NCBI GenBank assembly: GCA_021646415.1
Contig: SOEU01000001.1
Coordinates: 62,001 to 126,000 of the forward strand
Source of the DNA: Candidatus Brocadia sp.
Lineage (GTDB): Bacteria; Planctomycetota; Brocadiia; Brocadiales; Brocadiaceae
DNA length: 64,000 bases
Reading direction: 5' to 3'
The notes under the pieces are model-generated. The model did not search any database. It saw nothing but the letters and a program-made list of their open reading frames with translations, and had not been told where the DNA came from. Shown here piece by piece: positions 9,698-18,298 of the stretch (within the stretch, counting starts at the first letter, position 1; each line of letters starts with the position of its first letter). Made by a program: the position numbers and the translations under genes.

Positions 9698-10363
9698 ATG
9701 AAACAACACGTTATAGTAAATTCTCAAATTATCGATGTCCTGGCGGTCATGATGCTCATGGCAACAGTTTTACATATTGGGACAAGCCGATTGACTACCT
9801 GCGTATGGGCGTATGCTATCAGATCCTTTATCCTGGCGTGCGCGAGCGGACTCATTGCATATTTTTCTGGTATTTACCATATTTTTATTACAACGGGCAT
9901 TACCCTAGTGATTAAGGTAGTTATCATCCCATGGTTCCTTTTTTACATCATAAAAAAAGTCGGGATTAAAAAAGAGGTAGAATCCTTTCTTAGTTTTACC
10001 TTGTCGTTGCTGTGTTCATGCGGCGTTATCCTTATTGCATATTATGCGACAGAACCTATTATTCAGTTTGAAAGCACCTTAATGAGGCATTGCCTACCCA
10101 TTTCGATAGCCATTACCCTTGTGGGATTTTTTACCATGATTACCAGGAAAAAAACAATTACCCAGATACTTGGTCTTTTAGCAATGGAAGATGGTCTTTT
10201 CTTCGCTGCCTTATCCACATCATACGGTATGCCTCTCATCGTAGAGTTGGGCGTTTTTTTTGATATCCTGGTGAGCGTGATCATTATGGGCATCTATGTG
10301 TACAGGATTAAAGAAACGTTTGAAACCAGTGATGTCGGCTTTCTAAGAGAACTCAGGGAATAG
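9698..10363 (+). CDS. hyfE: Hydrogenase-4 component E-like membrane protein
   Basis: A 221-residue, strongly hydrophobic protein with about six or seven membrane segments, the size of E. coli HyfE (about 216). The stretch ITRKKTITQILGLLAMEDGLFFAAL resembles the HyfE/NuoK-like segment with an acidic residue inside the membrane. The HyfE fold is related to NuoJ/NuoK, so it probably links the antiporter subunits. The ATG follows the hyfC stop by 6 bp, and the hyfF start follows this stop by 1 bp, which supports translational coupling. I assign it from position and topology more than from unique motifs. Confidence 0.8.
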   Translation: MKQHVIVNSQIIDVLAVMMLMATVLHIGTSRLTTCVWAYAIRSFILACASGLIAYFSGIYHIFITTGITLVIKVVIIPWFLFYIIKKVGIKKEVESFLSFTLSLLCSCGVILIAYYATEPIIQFESTLMRHCLPISIAITLVGFFTMITRKKTITQILGLLAMEDGLFFAALSTSYGMPLIVELGVFFDILVSVIIMGIYVYRIKETFETSDVGFLRELRE

Positions 10364-10364
10364 C

Positions 10365-11840
10365 ATGCTCATATCAATTTTTCTCATTATACCGCTGATA
10401 ACCGCTATCGCCTGTGTTTTTATAAAAAAACACAATATATCTAAGTATATAAGTGTCGCCGGCAGCTTCATTCTTTTGCTCTATAATATATATCTTAGTT
10501 ATACTATTTACCTTAATCATTCATTAAATGAACTCAATGGCTTTTTCTATGGAGACGCCCTTAGCTTACTCACTGCGCAGATTGTCAGTGTTGTTGGTTT
10601 CGCCGCTGCCTTATATTCGATTGGCTATATGGATGCAGAACTCCATGAGGCGGAGTTTCCTGAAAAGAGGTTGCGGTGGTATTACTTTCTTTTCCATATT
10701 TTTATTTTTACCATGTTGGCGGTTTGTGTGACCAACAACCTGGGTATTATGTGGGTGGCAATTGAAGCCACAACCTTATCTACTACATTCCTGGTGGGTT
10801 TTTATAATAAAAAGCCTCACCAGGAAGCGGCATGGAAATATATCATCATCTGTACCGTGGGGATTACCCTGGCGTTATTTGGCGTTATTCTTACCTATCA
10901 TTCATCAAAAGATGTCATTGGCGAAATTGGGCACGCGCTGAATTGGACGGACCTGCTTGCTGTGGCAGATAGGTTTGAACCGCATCTGATGAAACTTGCC
11001 TTTCTCTTTATTATTATTGGGTATGGTACGAAGGCAGGGCTTGCGCCTATGCATACGTGGTTGCCCGATGCCCATAGTCAGGCGCCATCGCCCATTAGCG
11101 CCTTATTTTCCGGTGTGTTATTAAATTGTTCCTTGTACGGTATCATTCGTTTCCATATTATTTCGTCAAAATGCCTTGGCCCAAATTATTCGTGTACCCT
11201 TTTGATGGCGTTTGGGCTCATCTCTGTCATTGTTTCCATACCTTTTATCCTTGTACAAAGGGACTATAAGCGATTATTCGCCTTTAGTAGTATTGAACAC
11301 ATCGGTTTTATTGCGCTCGGTTTGGGTTTTGGAGGTATCTATAGTATTTATGGCGCAGAGCTCCATACTTTCAACCACGCAGTAGCAAAATCACTCCTGT
11401 TTTTTTGCGGGGGTAATTTATTCTTAAAATATAAAACAAGGGAAATGGAATCGATAAAAGGAATTATCAGAACAATGCCCGTTACCGGAGTAATTTTGAT
11501 TATCGCTGTCTTTGCCATTACGGGTATCCCACCGTTTAATATATTTGTCAGTGAATTTATCGTTCTGGCCGATGCCTTTTCAAGCGGGAGTGCATTTGTT
11601 CTTATATTTACATCATTGCTTATTGTATTTCTCGTGCTTATTTTTATCGGTTACATAAATAATATATTCAAAATGATTTTTAGCGAACCCACAGAAACCA
11701 TTGTCCAGGGGGAGGTGAGCAAGTTTACCATCGCTGCCATGTGCTTTTTATTGGTCTTTGTGCTGATTATTAGTTTCTACGTGCCGCCCATCATGCGGGT
11801 AATACTCAGTCAAATTTCTGATATTATAAGGAATGCATAA
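10365..11840 (+). CDS. hyfF: Hydrogenase-4 subunit F-like antiporter subunit (HyfF)
   Basis: A 491-residue second antiporter-type subunit. The core motif GTKAGLAPMHTWLPDAHSQAPSP begins near residue 221 (lysine about 223) and is followed by SALFSGVLLNCSLYGIIRFH, the form typical of HyfF rather than NuoL. AGGGA lies 5 nt before the ATG. The stop overlaps the hyfG start (TAATG). With HyfB this gives two proton-channel subunits; no HyfD-like third antiporter and no HyfA ferredoxin is present, so the complex is smaller than E. coli Hyf and lies between Hyc and Hyf in composition. Confidence 0.88.
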   Translation: MLISIFLIIPLITAIACVFIKKHNISKYISVAGSFILLLYNIYLSYTIYLNHSLNELNGFFYGDALSLLTAQIVSVVGFAAALYSIGYMDAELHEAEFPEKRLRWYYFLFHIFIFTMLAVCVTNNLGIMWVAIEATTLSTTFLVGFYNKKPHQEAAWKYIIICTVGITLALFGVILTYHSSKDVIGEIGHALNWTDLLAVADRFEPHLMKLAFLFIIIGYGTKAGLAPMHTWLPDAHSQAPSPISALFSGVLLNCSLYGIIRFHIISSKCLGPNYSCTLLMAFGLISVIVSIPFILVQRDYKRLFAFSSIEHIGFIALGLGFGGIYSIYGAELHTFNHAVAKSLLFFCGGNLFLKYKTREMESIKGIIRTMPVTGVILIIAVFAITGIPPFNIFVSEFIVLADAFSSGSAFVLIFTSLLIVFLVLIFIGYINNIFKMIFSEPTETIVQGEVSKFTIAAMCFLLVFVLIISFYVPPIMRVILSQISDIIRNA

Positions 11841-13432
11841 TGGAAAACCACAGGCAACTTTATATTGACGAATTGACCAATCGGTTCAAAGACACGGTCA
11901 TCATTACGAAAAGTTTCCTGGAAAACGAAATATATATTTCTACGAAAAAAGAACATCTTTTGGATGTGTGTGTCTATATACGGGGAACTCTTCATGCGAG
12001 TCTTTCGTCAATGGTAGGTAACGATGAAAGAAGCCTGAATGGGAATTTCAGAATTTACTACGTATTTTCTATGCCTCGTGCAGATATATTTTTGATTGTT
12101 CATATACCCGTGAGTGAAGACCATCCGGAATTCCCATCGGTTACCACAAAAATTCCTGCTGCACACTGGTATGAGCGTGAGATTAAGGATATGTTCGGGC
12201 TTGAACCCGTTGGACATCCTGATCCCGGCACGCTTGTACTTCATGGCAATATGCCGGAAAAAACATATCCTTTAAGGAAGGATTTTGATGTAAATACCCG
12301 TGTGCCCCTTCAGGAATCCAAACTGCCATTTTTTAAAGTAGAAGGCGAAGGTGTTTTTGAAATTCCCGTGGGGCCCATCCATGCAGGCATTATTGAACCG
12401 GGACACTTCAGGTTTAGCGCTGTCGGTGACAGCATATATTATCTTGACGCAAAATTGTTTTATACGCACAAAGGTACAGAGAAGCTGTTTGAGACGATGC
12501 CATACACAAAGGCGTTATTCCTTGCCGAGCGTATCTGCGGTGTTTGTGCTGCCTCACATGCAACTGGCTATTGCCAGGCTATTGAGAAGGTGACGGGTGT
12601 TGAAATACCACCGCGTGCAAAATTTATACGGACTATTGTTTTAGAATTGGAAAGACTTTACAACCATATTGGTGATGTTGGCAATATCTGTGCGGGTGCA
12701 GCATTCCTTTTAGGGATCTCACATGGGTTCAGGATTCGTGAGCGTATGCAACAACTCAATGAGACCATTTGCGGCAACCGGTATTTAAGAGGTATGCTTG
12801 CGATTGGCGGTGTGCGATTTGATATCTGCGATGATCTAAAAAAGCATATCTTAAGTACGCTCAGTGATGTCAAAAAAGATTTCAAAGAGCTTACAAATAT
12901 TATGTTTGCGTCTTCCTCTCTGTTAGACAGGCTTGAAACTACGGGGAGACTGTCTACTGAAATTGCTAAGGAATTAGGAGTTGTTGGCGTAGCAGCAAGG
13001 GCTTCTGGTATTGCTACCGATACCAGGCTTATTCACCCGTATGCGGCTTATGACGAAGTCGATTTTGATATTCCGATCTTTCATTATGAGGGAGATGTCC
13101 TTGCAAGGATACGGGTCAGGGTAGATGAGGTTTATCAGTCAATCTATATTATTGAGCAATGTTTTGAGAAGATGCCGGAAGGACCTCTTAAAGTCCAGAT
13201 TAAGGAATTACCTCCCAACAGACAGGCATTGAGTTATGTGGAGTCTCCACGGGGAGAGAATATTTGTTGGATTATGACCGCACCGGATAATAGATTATTC
13301 AGGTATAAGGTAAGGTCGCCGTCGTTCTGTAACTGGCCGGCGATTCCTTTTGCAATTCCCGGGAATATCGTGCCTGATTTTCCCCTGATTAATAAGAGTT
13401 TCGAGTTGTGTTATTCGTGTACTGACTTGTAA
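11840..13432 (+). CDS. hyfG: Group 4 [NiFe] hydrogenase large subunit (HyfG/HycE; NuoC-NuoD fusion)
   Basis: A 530-residue catalytic subunit. Residues about 30-165 form a NuoC-like 30-kDa domain (PAAHWYEREIKDMFGLEPVG). The rest is a hydrogenase/NuoD-like domain. Both NiFe cysteine pairs are present: RICGVC (C233, C236) and CYSC near the very end (C524, C527). This separates it from NuoD, which lacks them. Two oddities: the usual DPC preceding the last pair reads ELC, and the protein stops three residues after C527 (TDL), so there is no C-terminal peptide for a maturation protease to remove. AAGGAA precedes the ATG, which overlaps the hyfF stop. Its electron partner should be the HyfH-HyfI fusion downstream. 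No formate dehydrogenase is in the window. Confidence 0.9.
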   Translation: MENHRQLYIDELTNRFKDTVIITKSFLENEIYISTKKEHLLDVCVYIRGTLHASLSSMVGNDERSLNGNFRIYYVFSMPRADIFLIVHIPVSEDHPEFPSVTTKIPAAHWYEREIKDMFGLEPVGHPDPGTLVLHGNMPEKTYPLRKDFDVNTRVPLQESKLPFFKVEGEGVFEIPVGPIHAGIIEPGHFRFSAVGDSIYYLDAKLFYTHKGTEKLFETMPYTKALFLAERICGVCAASHATGYCQAIEKVTGVEIPPRAKFIRTIVLELERLYNHIGDVGNICAGAAFLLGISHGFRIRERMQQLNETICGNRYLRGMLAIGGVRFDICDDLKKHILSTLSDVKKDFKELTNIMFASSSLLDRLETTGRLSTEIAKELGVVGVAARASGIATDTRLIHPYAAYDEVDFDIPIFHYEGDVLARIRVRVDEVYQSIYIIEQCFEKMPEGPLKVQIKELPPNRQALSYVESPRGENICWIMTAPDNRLFRYKVRSPSFCNWPAIPFAIPGNIVPDFPLINKSFELCYSCTDL

Positions 13433-13439
13433 GAATATG

Positions 13440-13942
13440 GCCCACGAAATACGCGAAATTACGCGAAAAAGAAAAATTTTGGATAAGTTGAACTATGTCT
13501 GGGATCTTATATCCTGATGAAAGTTATGCCATCATGGGAGCTTGCTTTAATGTTTACAAAGCAATGGGATGTGGGTTTCTAGAGAATGTTTACCATGAAT
13601 GCCTGGAAATTGAATTTGAAGAGCAAGGAATTTCGTTTGAATCTTGCAAAGAATTAAAACTCATATACAGAAATAGGCAACTGAAGCAGACGTATAAACC
13701 AGATTTTGTATGTTACGATAAAATAATTGTTGAAATTAAGGCAATTTCCAATTTGCTGGATGAGCACAAAGCACAAGTTCTTAATTATTTAAACGCATCC
13801 GGACTAAAGTTGGGCATACTCGTTAATTTTGGTCATTATCCTAAATTAGAATACGAGAGATTTATTTTAACAGATGAAAGGCCAATGGACGTACCGTAGT
13901 TAAAGAGATAATTTTTAGTGTCATTTCGTGTATTTTGTGGGC
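13440..13942. mobile_element. Inverted-repeat-bounded cassette carrying a GxxExxY gene
   Basis: The sequence starting GCCCACGAAATACGCGAAAT at 13440-13470 is repeated in inverted, imperfect form (26 of 31 positions) at 13912-13942. The pair encloses only the GxxExxY gene. The cassette fills the gap between hyfG and the hyfH-hyfI fusion, genes otherwise packed with 0-11 bp spacing. This points to insertion into the operon. No transposase is present inside. Confidence 0.75.
13495..13899 (+). CDS. GxxExxY-family protein (PDDEXK-like)
   Basis: A 134-residue protein with the family hallmark GCGFLENVYHECLEIE (G-x-x-E-x-x-Y) near residues 26-40. PDFVCYDKIIVEIKAI near residues 72-87 resembles the D...ExK core of PDDEXK nucleases. 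The family is widespread in planctomycetes and Bacteroidetes, and its function is not established. Start: ATG at 13495 with a weak upstream GGA. It is unrelated to hydrogenase function and sits inside a cassette with inverted-repeat ends, so I read it as cargo or driver of a small mobile unit. Nuclease activity is inferred from the motif only. Confidence 0.85.
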   Translation: MSGILYPDESYAIMGACFNVYKAMGCGFLENVYHECLEIEFEEQGISFESCKELKLIYRNRQLKQTYKPDFVCYDKIIVEIKAISNLLDEHKAQVLNYLNASGLKLGILVNFGHYPKLEYERFILTDERPMDVP

Positions 13943-13951
13943 TAACATAAA

Positions 13952-14743
13952 ATGTTTACAAAATTTCAAAAAAGTCTTCAAACGGGCGTTGTAACTTCAC
14001 GGTATCCAAAAGAAAAAGAACCTGCCCCACTCCGTTTTCGGGGGAGGATTGAAATAGATAATGAAAAATGCAAGCAATGTAATGTATGTGTGGACGTTTG
14101 TCCAACAAACGCTTACACGTGGGTTGAGGAAAAAGGCAAACGATATTTAGAATTATCTCACGCCAGATGTATCTTTTGCGGGATGTGTGAGGAGTCATGC
14201 CCTTATAAGGCTATAACGATTACCAATGATTTTGAGCTCGCTGCAACGAATAAAGACGATCTTTTGGTTAAAGCTGGCTTAGATAAAACGGCTTCAGTTG
14301 AAGATCTTGGCATGAAACTCAGGGAAAGAATTTTTTCCGTTTTCAGACGTTCACTCCACGTTCGTGAAGTGGATGCCGGCTCTTGTAATGGGTGTGAGTG
14401 GGAGATTGTTGCCTTATACAATAGCCCTGTGCATGATTTACAGAGATTTGGGATAGATATAGTTGCATCACCGCGCCACGCAGATTGTCTGCTCGTGACC
14501 GGCCCCCCAACAAGGAATCTGGAGACCGCACTGATAAAGGCATATCATTGCACCCCGGAACCTAAGATGGTTATTGCCTTGGGTGCATGTGCATGTAGCG
14601 GTGGTGTCTTCAGTAACTGTTATGCCACAAAAAATGGGATTGACAACGTAGTCCCTGTCGATGTTTATATCCCCGGTTGTCCTCCAAGACCTCAGGCTAT
14701 AATCTACGGATTCCTGCTTGCATTGGAGAGAATCGACAAATAG
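13952..14743 (+). CDS. HyfH-HyfI fusion: ferredoxin plus hydrogenase small subunit (NuoI-NuoB-like)
   Basis: A 263-residue protein. Residues 1-95 form a 2[4Fe-4S] ferredoxin of the NuoI/HyfH type, with C40-C43-C46-C50 and C73-C76-C79-C83. Residues about 130-263 form a NuoB/HyfI-like small subunit with CNGC (C145, C148), GACAC (C213, C215) and PGCPP (C243). In E. coli these are two proteins, HyfH and HyfI; here they are joined with no sign of a frameshift. It should carry electrons between the ferredoxin side and the NiFe site of HyfG. The start lies 9 bp after the right repeat of the inserted cassette, and I see no good Shine-Dalgarno before it. Confidence 0.88.
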   Translation: MFTKFQKSLQTGVVTSRYPKEKEPAPLRFRGRIEIDNEKCKQCNVCVDVCPTNAYTWVEEKGKRYLELSHARCIFCGMCEESCPYKAITITNDFELAATNKDDLLVKAGLDKTASVEDLGMKLRERIFSVFRRSLHVREVDAGSCNGCEWEIVALYNSPVHDLQRFGIDIVASPRHADCLLVTGPPTRNLETALIKAYHCTPEPKMVIALGACACSGGVFSNCYATKNGIDNVVPVDVYIPGCPPRPQAIIYGFLLALERIDK

Positions 14744-14796
14744 GACAACCTTTGCTTCGCTTTCTAACCTCTTATCACAAGAGCCAAAGCATTACC

Positions 14797-14873
14797 ACCA
14801 GGTAGGTCACGGGCATTGCTGCCCGATTCCCCCCCTCAGAACCAGTACGTGATAGTTTCCCATCATACGGCTC
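14797..14873 (-). mobile_element. Group II intron 3'-end remnant (domains V and VI)
   Basis: On the minus strand, 14873-14839 reads GAGCCGTATG, a GAAA loop, then CACGTACTGGTTC: a group II domain V with one extra base in the 3' arm. It is followed by a GC-rich domain VI-like hairpin (CGGGCA/TGCCCG at 14810-14825). The rest of the interval to about 15224 has no reading frame and may be further decayed intron sequence. It points the opposite way to the intact intron that begins about 350 bp downstream. Confidence 0.65.
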
Positions 14874-15634
14874 AAGCGCCAGTTAAGGCTTCCCTTGTGG
14901 AGAAACCCATGAATAAAATGTTAATTCACTCCACGTTAGTAATCGGCTGTCAGTAACAAGAAATACGAAGGGGGGCACCAATACTATTAAGTATCGTCAT
15001 TTGCGTTCCCTTCTTTTCAACTGATTAATCCGACTTTCACGTGATAAGGCACCTGCCAAATATCAGCCCACTTACGTAGCCGGTAATATTGCAACCGGTA
15101 TACCTATCATTACAATAGGTCATTCGCTTTCTTAAGGCATCTCAACCCAAACCTCCAACAGCATGCTTTACAGTTAGCCTACCCAATAGGAAGAAAAATT
15201 GTGGGGTCAAAGGAAAAAAATTGGCGTGCCCAGGGAAGGGTATTGCTTTCTAGCGGGTGAAAGTCCCGTCATGGTAAAAGCCGGAGCCATGTAGCTTGGA
15301 TGGCAGGGGGCGATGGAAACATTACCTTCTGAAGCCCATTGACAAAGTCGGCGTAAGGCCGGTGAGCGAATATCCGGGTCGTAACGTACGTGAACGTAGA
15401 GGTAGCCTCGTGAAAGTCAAGAACCACTGGCCGAGCCTGTCAATTTTAGGCGAAGGCGGAATTCTCTGACCTAAACTGGCTAATGGGGAAAAGAACGGTG
15501 GCGGGGTATCAGCGACGACACGGATAGAAAGGAGCGGTATCAACTGGGGAAGCCCTCCTTGTCCCAGATAGAAATATCAGGAACGAAGGTATGCCCTATA
15601 AGTCGAACGGCGAAATGGGCAGACAGACAAGAGG

Positions 15635-17044
15635 GTGGCGGATGAGTCCGTAGTAGCGAGGATGACAAGGAAACATAACCTTGCCGGAGCGAAGGGACTC
15701 TGCTGTGACTTAAATCTTTCTACGGAGGCGAGGCAGGGAAGAATGACAAAGGCTTCCATAAGTCTGCAGGAACTGAGGAGAAAGATATACAGGAAGGCGA
15801 AGACCGAGAAGCAATGGAGGTTTTGGGGACTGTACTGTCATGTCTGCAAGAAAGAAGTCCTGAGAGAAGCCTATCGATTGGCAAAGGCCAACGATGGTGC
15901 ACCCGGAATCGATGGAAAGAGTTTCGAGGACATCGAGGCAGAGGGGGTTGAGGGATTTCTAGAAGGGATAAGGCAGGAACTTCTTAACCGGGCATACAGA
16001 CCGTTGCCCAACAGAAAGGTCGAAATACCGAAAGGAAATGGAAAGACCCGAATGCTTGGGATACCAACGGTCAAAGACCGGGTAGTGCAGGGAGCGTTAA
16101 AGCTTTTATTGGAACCGATATTTGAAGCGGACTTCAAGGACTGCTCGTATGGCTATCGTCCCAAACGACACGCACATCAGGCAATCGACAGAGTGACGAA
16201 AGGGGTACTGCATGGCCTTACCAGGGTGGTGGATGTAGACCTGAGCGGATACTTCGACAACATAAGGCATCATATACTGTTGGAAAAGATAGCCCGGCGG
16301 GTGCAGGACGATGATATCATGCACTTGGTAAAACTCATTCTTAAGGCAAACGGGGAGAAGGGAGTGCCGCAGGGCGGGATCATATCGCCGTTGCTGTCGA
16401 ACCTTTACCTAAACGAAGTGGATGAGATGATGGAGCGGGCAGGGGAAGTAACCCGCCGCAACGGATACTACAATCTTGAATTTATCCGGAGCGCAGATGA
16501 CATGGTAATACTGATACACGGACATCCTAGAGAGAACTGGTTAATACAGAAAGTTCAGAAGCGACTCAAAGAGGAACTGGACACATTGCAGGTACAAATG
16601 AACGTGGAGAAGACGAAGGAAGTGAATCTCCAAGAAGGAGGATGTTTTAGTTTTCTGGGGTTTGACGTTAGACTCGTCAGAAACCGTGAAGGCAAGGCCT
16701 ATGTCAGCAAGACACCCCGCAAGAAGAAACGACAGGAAATCGGCAAGAAGATAAAGGCGGCGCTCAAGGCAAACTGGAACAAGCCATTAAAAGAAGTGAT
16801 ACAAACAGTCAATGCAATAATCAGGGGCTGGGTGAATTACTTCAGGATAGGCAATAGTAATAGTACCTTCAACAAAGTCAGAAATTACAGAGAGATGAAG
16901 GTGCGAAGGTTTGTCATGCGCAGAAAGAAACTGAAAGGTTTTGGCTGGAGGAAGTGGAGTAGGGAAGAGATATACGAAAAATGGGGTCTGTTCAATGACT
17001 ACCGAATACGATATGTTTACCCGAAAGCAAATCCAAGCCGATAG
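15635..17044 (+). CDS. ltrA: Group II intron reverse transcriptase/maturase
   Basis: A protein of up to 469 residues. The reverse transcriptase domain shows RVVQGALKLLLEPIFEADF, SYGYRPKRHAHQAI, VVDVDLSGYFDNI and GVPQGGIISPLLSNLYLN. It is followed by a domain X/GIIM region (VIQTVNAIIRGWVNYFRIGN). It has no HNH endonuclease domain, as in many bacterial class introns that target ssDNA. The catalytic box normally written YADD reads SADD here (S286, A287, D288, D289). The aspartates are kept but the tyrosine is lost, which could reduce activity or be a sequencing variant. The true start may be internal (for example the ATG at 15742), because the first residues overlap intron domain sequence. Confidence 0.9.
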   Translation: MADESVVARMTRKHNLAGAKGLCCDLNLSTEARQGRMTKASISLQELRRKIYRKAKTEKQWRFWGLYCHVCKKEVLREAYRLAKANDGAPGIDGKSFEDIEAEGVEGFLEGIRQELLNRAYRPLPNRKVEIPKGNGKTRMLGIPTVKDRVVQGALKLLLEPIFEADFKDCSYGYRPKRHAHQAIDRVTKGVLHGLTRVVDVDLSGYFDNIRHHILLEKIARRVQDDDIMHLVKLILKANGEKGVPQGGIISPLLSNLYLNEVDEMMERAGEVTRRNGYYNLEFIRSADDMVILIHGHPRENWLIQKVQKRLKEELDTLQVQMNVEKTKEVNLQEGGCFSFLGFDVRLVRNREGKAYVSKTPRKKKRQEIGKKIKAALKANWNKPLKEVIQTVNAIIRGWVNYFRIGNSNSTFNKVRNYREMKVRRFVMRRKKLKGFGWRKWSREEIYEKWGLFNDYRIRYVYPKANPSR

Positions 17045-17074
17045 GTGCATATGCCTTGTTGTGAAGAGCACAGG

Positions 17075-17108
17075 AAAGCCGTATGAGGGAAAACCTCACG
17101 TACGGTTT
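17075..17108 (+). ncRNA. Group II intron domain V
   Basis: A 34-nt hairpin: AAAGCCGTATGAGG, a GAAA-type loop, then CCTCACGTACGGTTT. It contains the AGC catalytic triad at 17077-17079 and the two-base bulge before CGTACGG. It lies 30 bp after the maturase stop, as expected. Confidence 0.85.
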
Positions 17109-17156
17109 GATGAGAAGATGCTGGAAATAGGGTATGGTTGTGATCGTGTGACACTC

Positions 17157-18197
17157 TCAGAGGAAACGGAGAGAAACGGGGAATACAAACCTCAGCCTGT
17201 AGCCACTACGCCAGTGTTTTACTCTACACAAATCCGCTTCAACTCTTTTGATGATCTGAGAAATACGTTTGTCATTTTTCAGTTTTTCTCGTAATCGTTT
17301 TCTCCCCTGGCTCACTGTACTATAGTCCACCCCCATCATTTCTCCTATCTCAACTCCGCTTAGTCCACCAACCCGATACAACAAGTCCATAGCTATTTGC
17401 CTTATTATACCTCGTTCCGTTTTTATTTCATCAAAACTTTTATTCGTCTCTTTGCAAAGTGCATCAATGATTTCATCTTTTGCGGTATATTTTTTTAACC
17501 GTTGTACTGCAGGAATCTCACGTGATTTCGCTGGCAAAAATTTCTTTCTTACCCAATTGATAAACGCATCACTCCCCAGTATGCTTCCTCCAATAACCCT
17601 TTCTTTTATATCAATACCTGTCGATAAATCATTACAGAGTGTTTCCCAATACAAGCTCCTTCCTTTTTTGTTGTCTCCTCCATATGATTCAAGTATCCTG
17701 GCATAATCAATAATGCCATTTCTTCGGGTATCGTCGATATAGCCCAAAAGGCTGCTCCACGTATAACTCCTTAAATATTTCCTTTTTTCTGACAATGGGA
17801 GTTCTTCTCCTTGTTTTGTTCTAACCGGGTTTAAATGGATATATCGGGATACAATATGCAGATAACTTTTCTTTTCCACGAGAATACTCTTGTATCTTCC
17901 CTGATACAAATGGCCAGTCCTTTTATGTCTTCTATTGTAATGAGATGTGTAAGTGATGTTAAACCATCTCATAAATTTACTGAGATTGGCAAGGGGTGTT
18001 TCTAAAAGCAGATGGAAATGATTATCCATGAGGACGTAACAATACAGGATGACATGATACGTTTTCAACCCATCATTCAATAACTCAAGAAACAGATTCT
18101 TATCATGGTCATCCCTGAATATTGCCTTCCTCTCGTTACCCCGGCAGGTTACATGATATAATGCATCTTCGTATTGTATTCGTAATGGTCTTGCCAT
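17157..18197 (-). CDS. REP-associated tyrosine transposase (RAYT, Y1_Tnp) with DnaA-like C-terminus
   Basis: A 346-residue protein. The N-terminal half is a TnpA_REP/Y1 transposase: MARPLRIQYEDALYHVTCRGN, the HUH pair in MDNHFHLLLETP, and YQGRYKSILVEKKSYLHIVSRYIHLNPVR with candidate catalytic tyrosines. The C-terminal part (IRQIAMDLLYRVGGLSGVEIGEMMGVDYSTVSQGRKRLREKL) resembles the DnaA domain IV helix-turn-helix found fused to many RAYTs. The last roughly 20 residues run into the group II intron's 3' region, so the native C-terminus may have been altered. RAYTs act on palindromic REP sequences, and several candidates occur in this window. Confidence 0.88.
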   Translation of the reverse strand: MARPLRIQYEDALYHVTCRGNERKAIFRDDHDKNLFLELLNDGLKTYHVILYCYVLMDNHFHLLLETPLANLSKFMRWFNITYTSHYNRRHKRTGHLYQGRYKSILVEKKSYLHIVSRYIHLNPVRTKQGEELPLSEKRKYLRSYTWSSLLGYIDDTRRNGIIDYARILESYGGDNKKGRSLYWETLCNDLSTGIDIKERVIGGSILGSDAFINWVRKKFLPAKSREIPAVQRLKKYTAKDEIIDALCKETNKSFDEIKTERGIIRQIAMDLLYRVGGLSGVEIGEMMGVDYSTVSQGRKRLREKLKNDKRISQIIKRVEADLCRVKHWRSGYRLRFVFPVSLRFL

Positions 18198-18240
18198 TAC
18201 CGAATTATAGCAGATACAAATTATTTGTCAATTATAAAGA

Positions 18241-18298
18241 TTTGACCCCTTTGCCTTTTTGACCCCTTTGCCTTTTTGCCTTTGCCTTTGCCTTTGCG
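18241..18298. repeat. Short tandem repeat (TTTGACCCC / TTTGCC units)
   Basis: TTTGACCCCTTTGCCTT occurs twice in a row, followed by several TTTGCC hexamers, directly upstream of the RAYT start. A related GGGGTCAAAGG lies at about 15204-15214. These are probable end sequences of the transposase unit, expanded by slippage. Confidence 0.6.

Larger units (their letters stand above)
15225..17200 (+). mobile_element. Group II intron with maturase ORF
   Basis: The 5' end is near 15225, where GTGCCCAGGGAAGGG resembles the GUGYG-type intron start, and domain I-like sequence follows (GGGTGAAAGTCCCG). The open reading frame at 15635-17044 encodes the maturase. Domain V is at 17075-17108. The exact 3' end is not resolved; I place it roughly at 17150-17200, at or just beyond the 3' end of the transposase gene lying on the other strand. 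GGGGTCAAAGG just left of the intron resembles the TTTGACCCC sequence upstream of that transposase, so the intron may have entered a RAYT-type unit. Confidence 0.8.

Noticed and set aside
18241-18298. Repeated TTTGACCCC/TTTGCC units as a possible CRISPR or iteron origin
   Set aside because: Units are too short, contiguous and without spacers. They look like slippage at the edge of a transposase unit.
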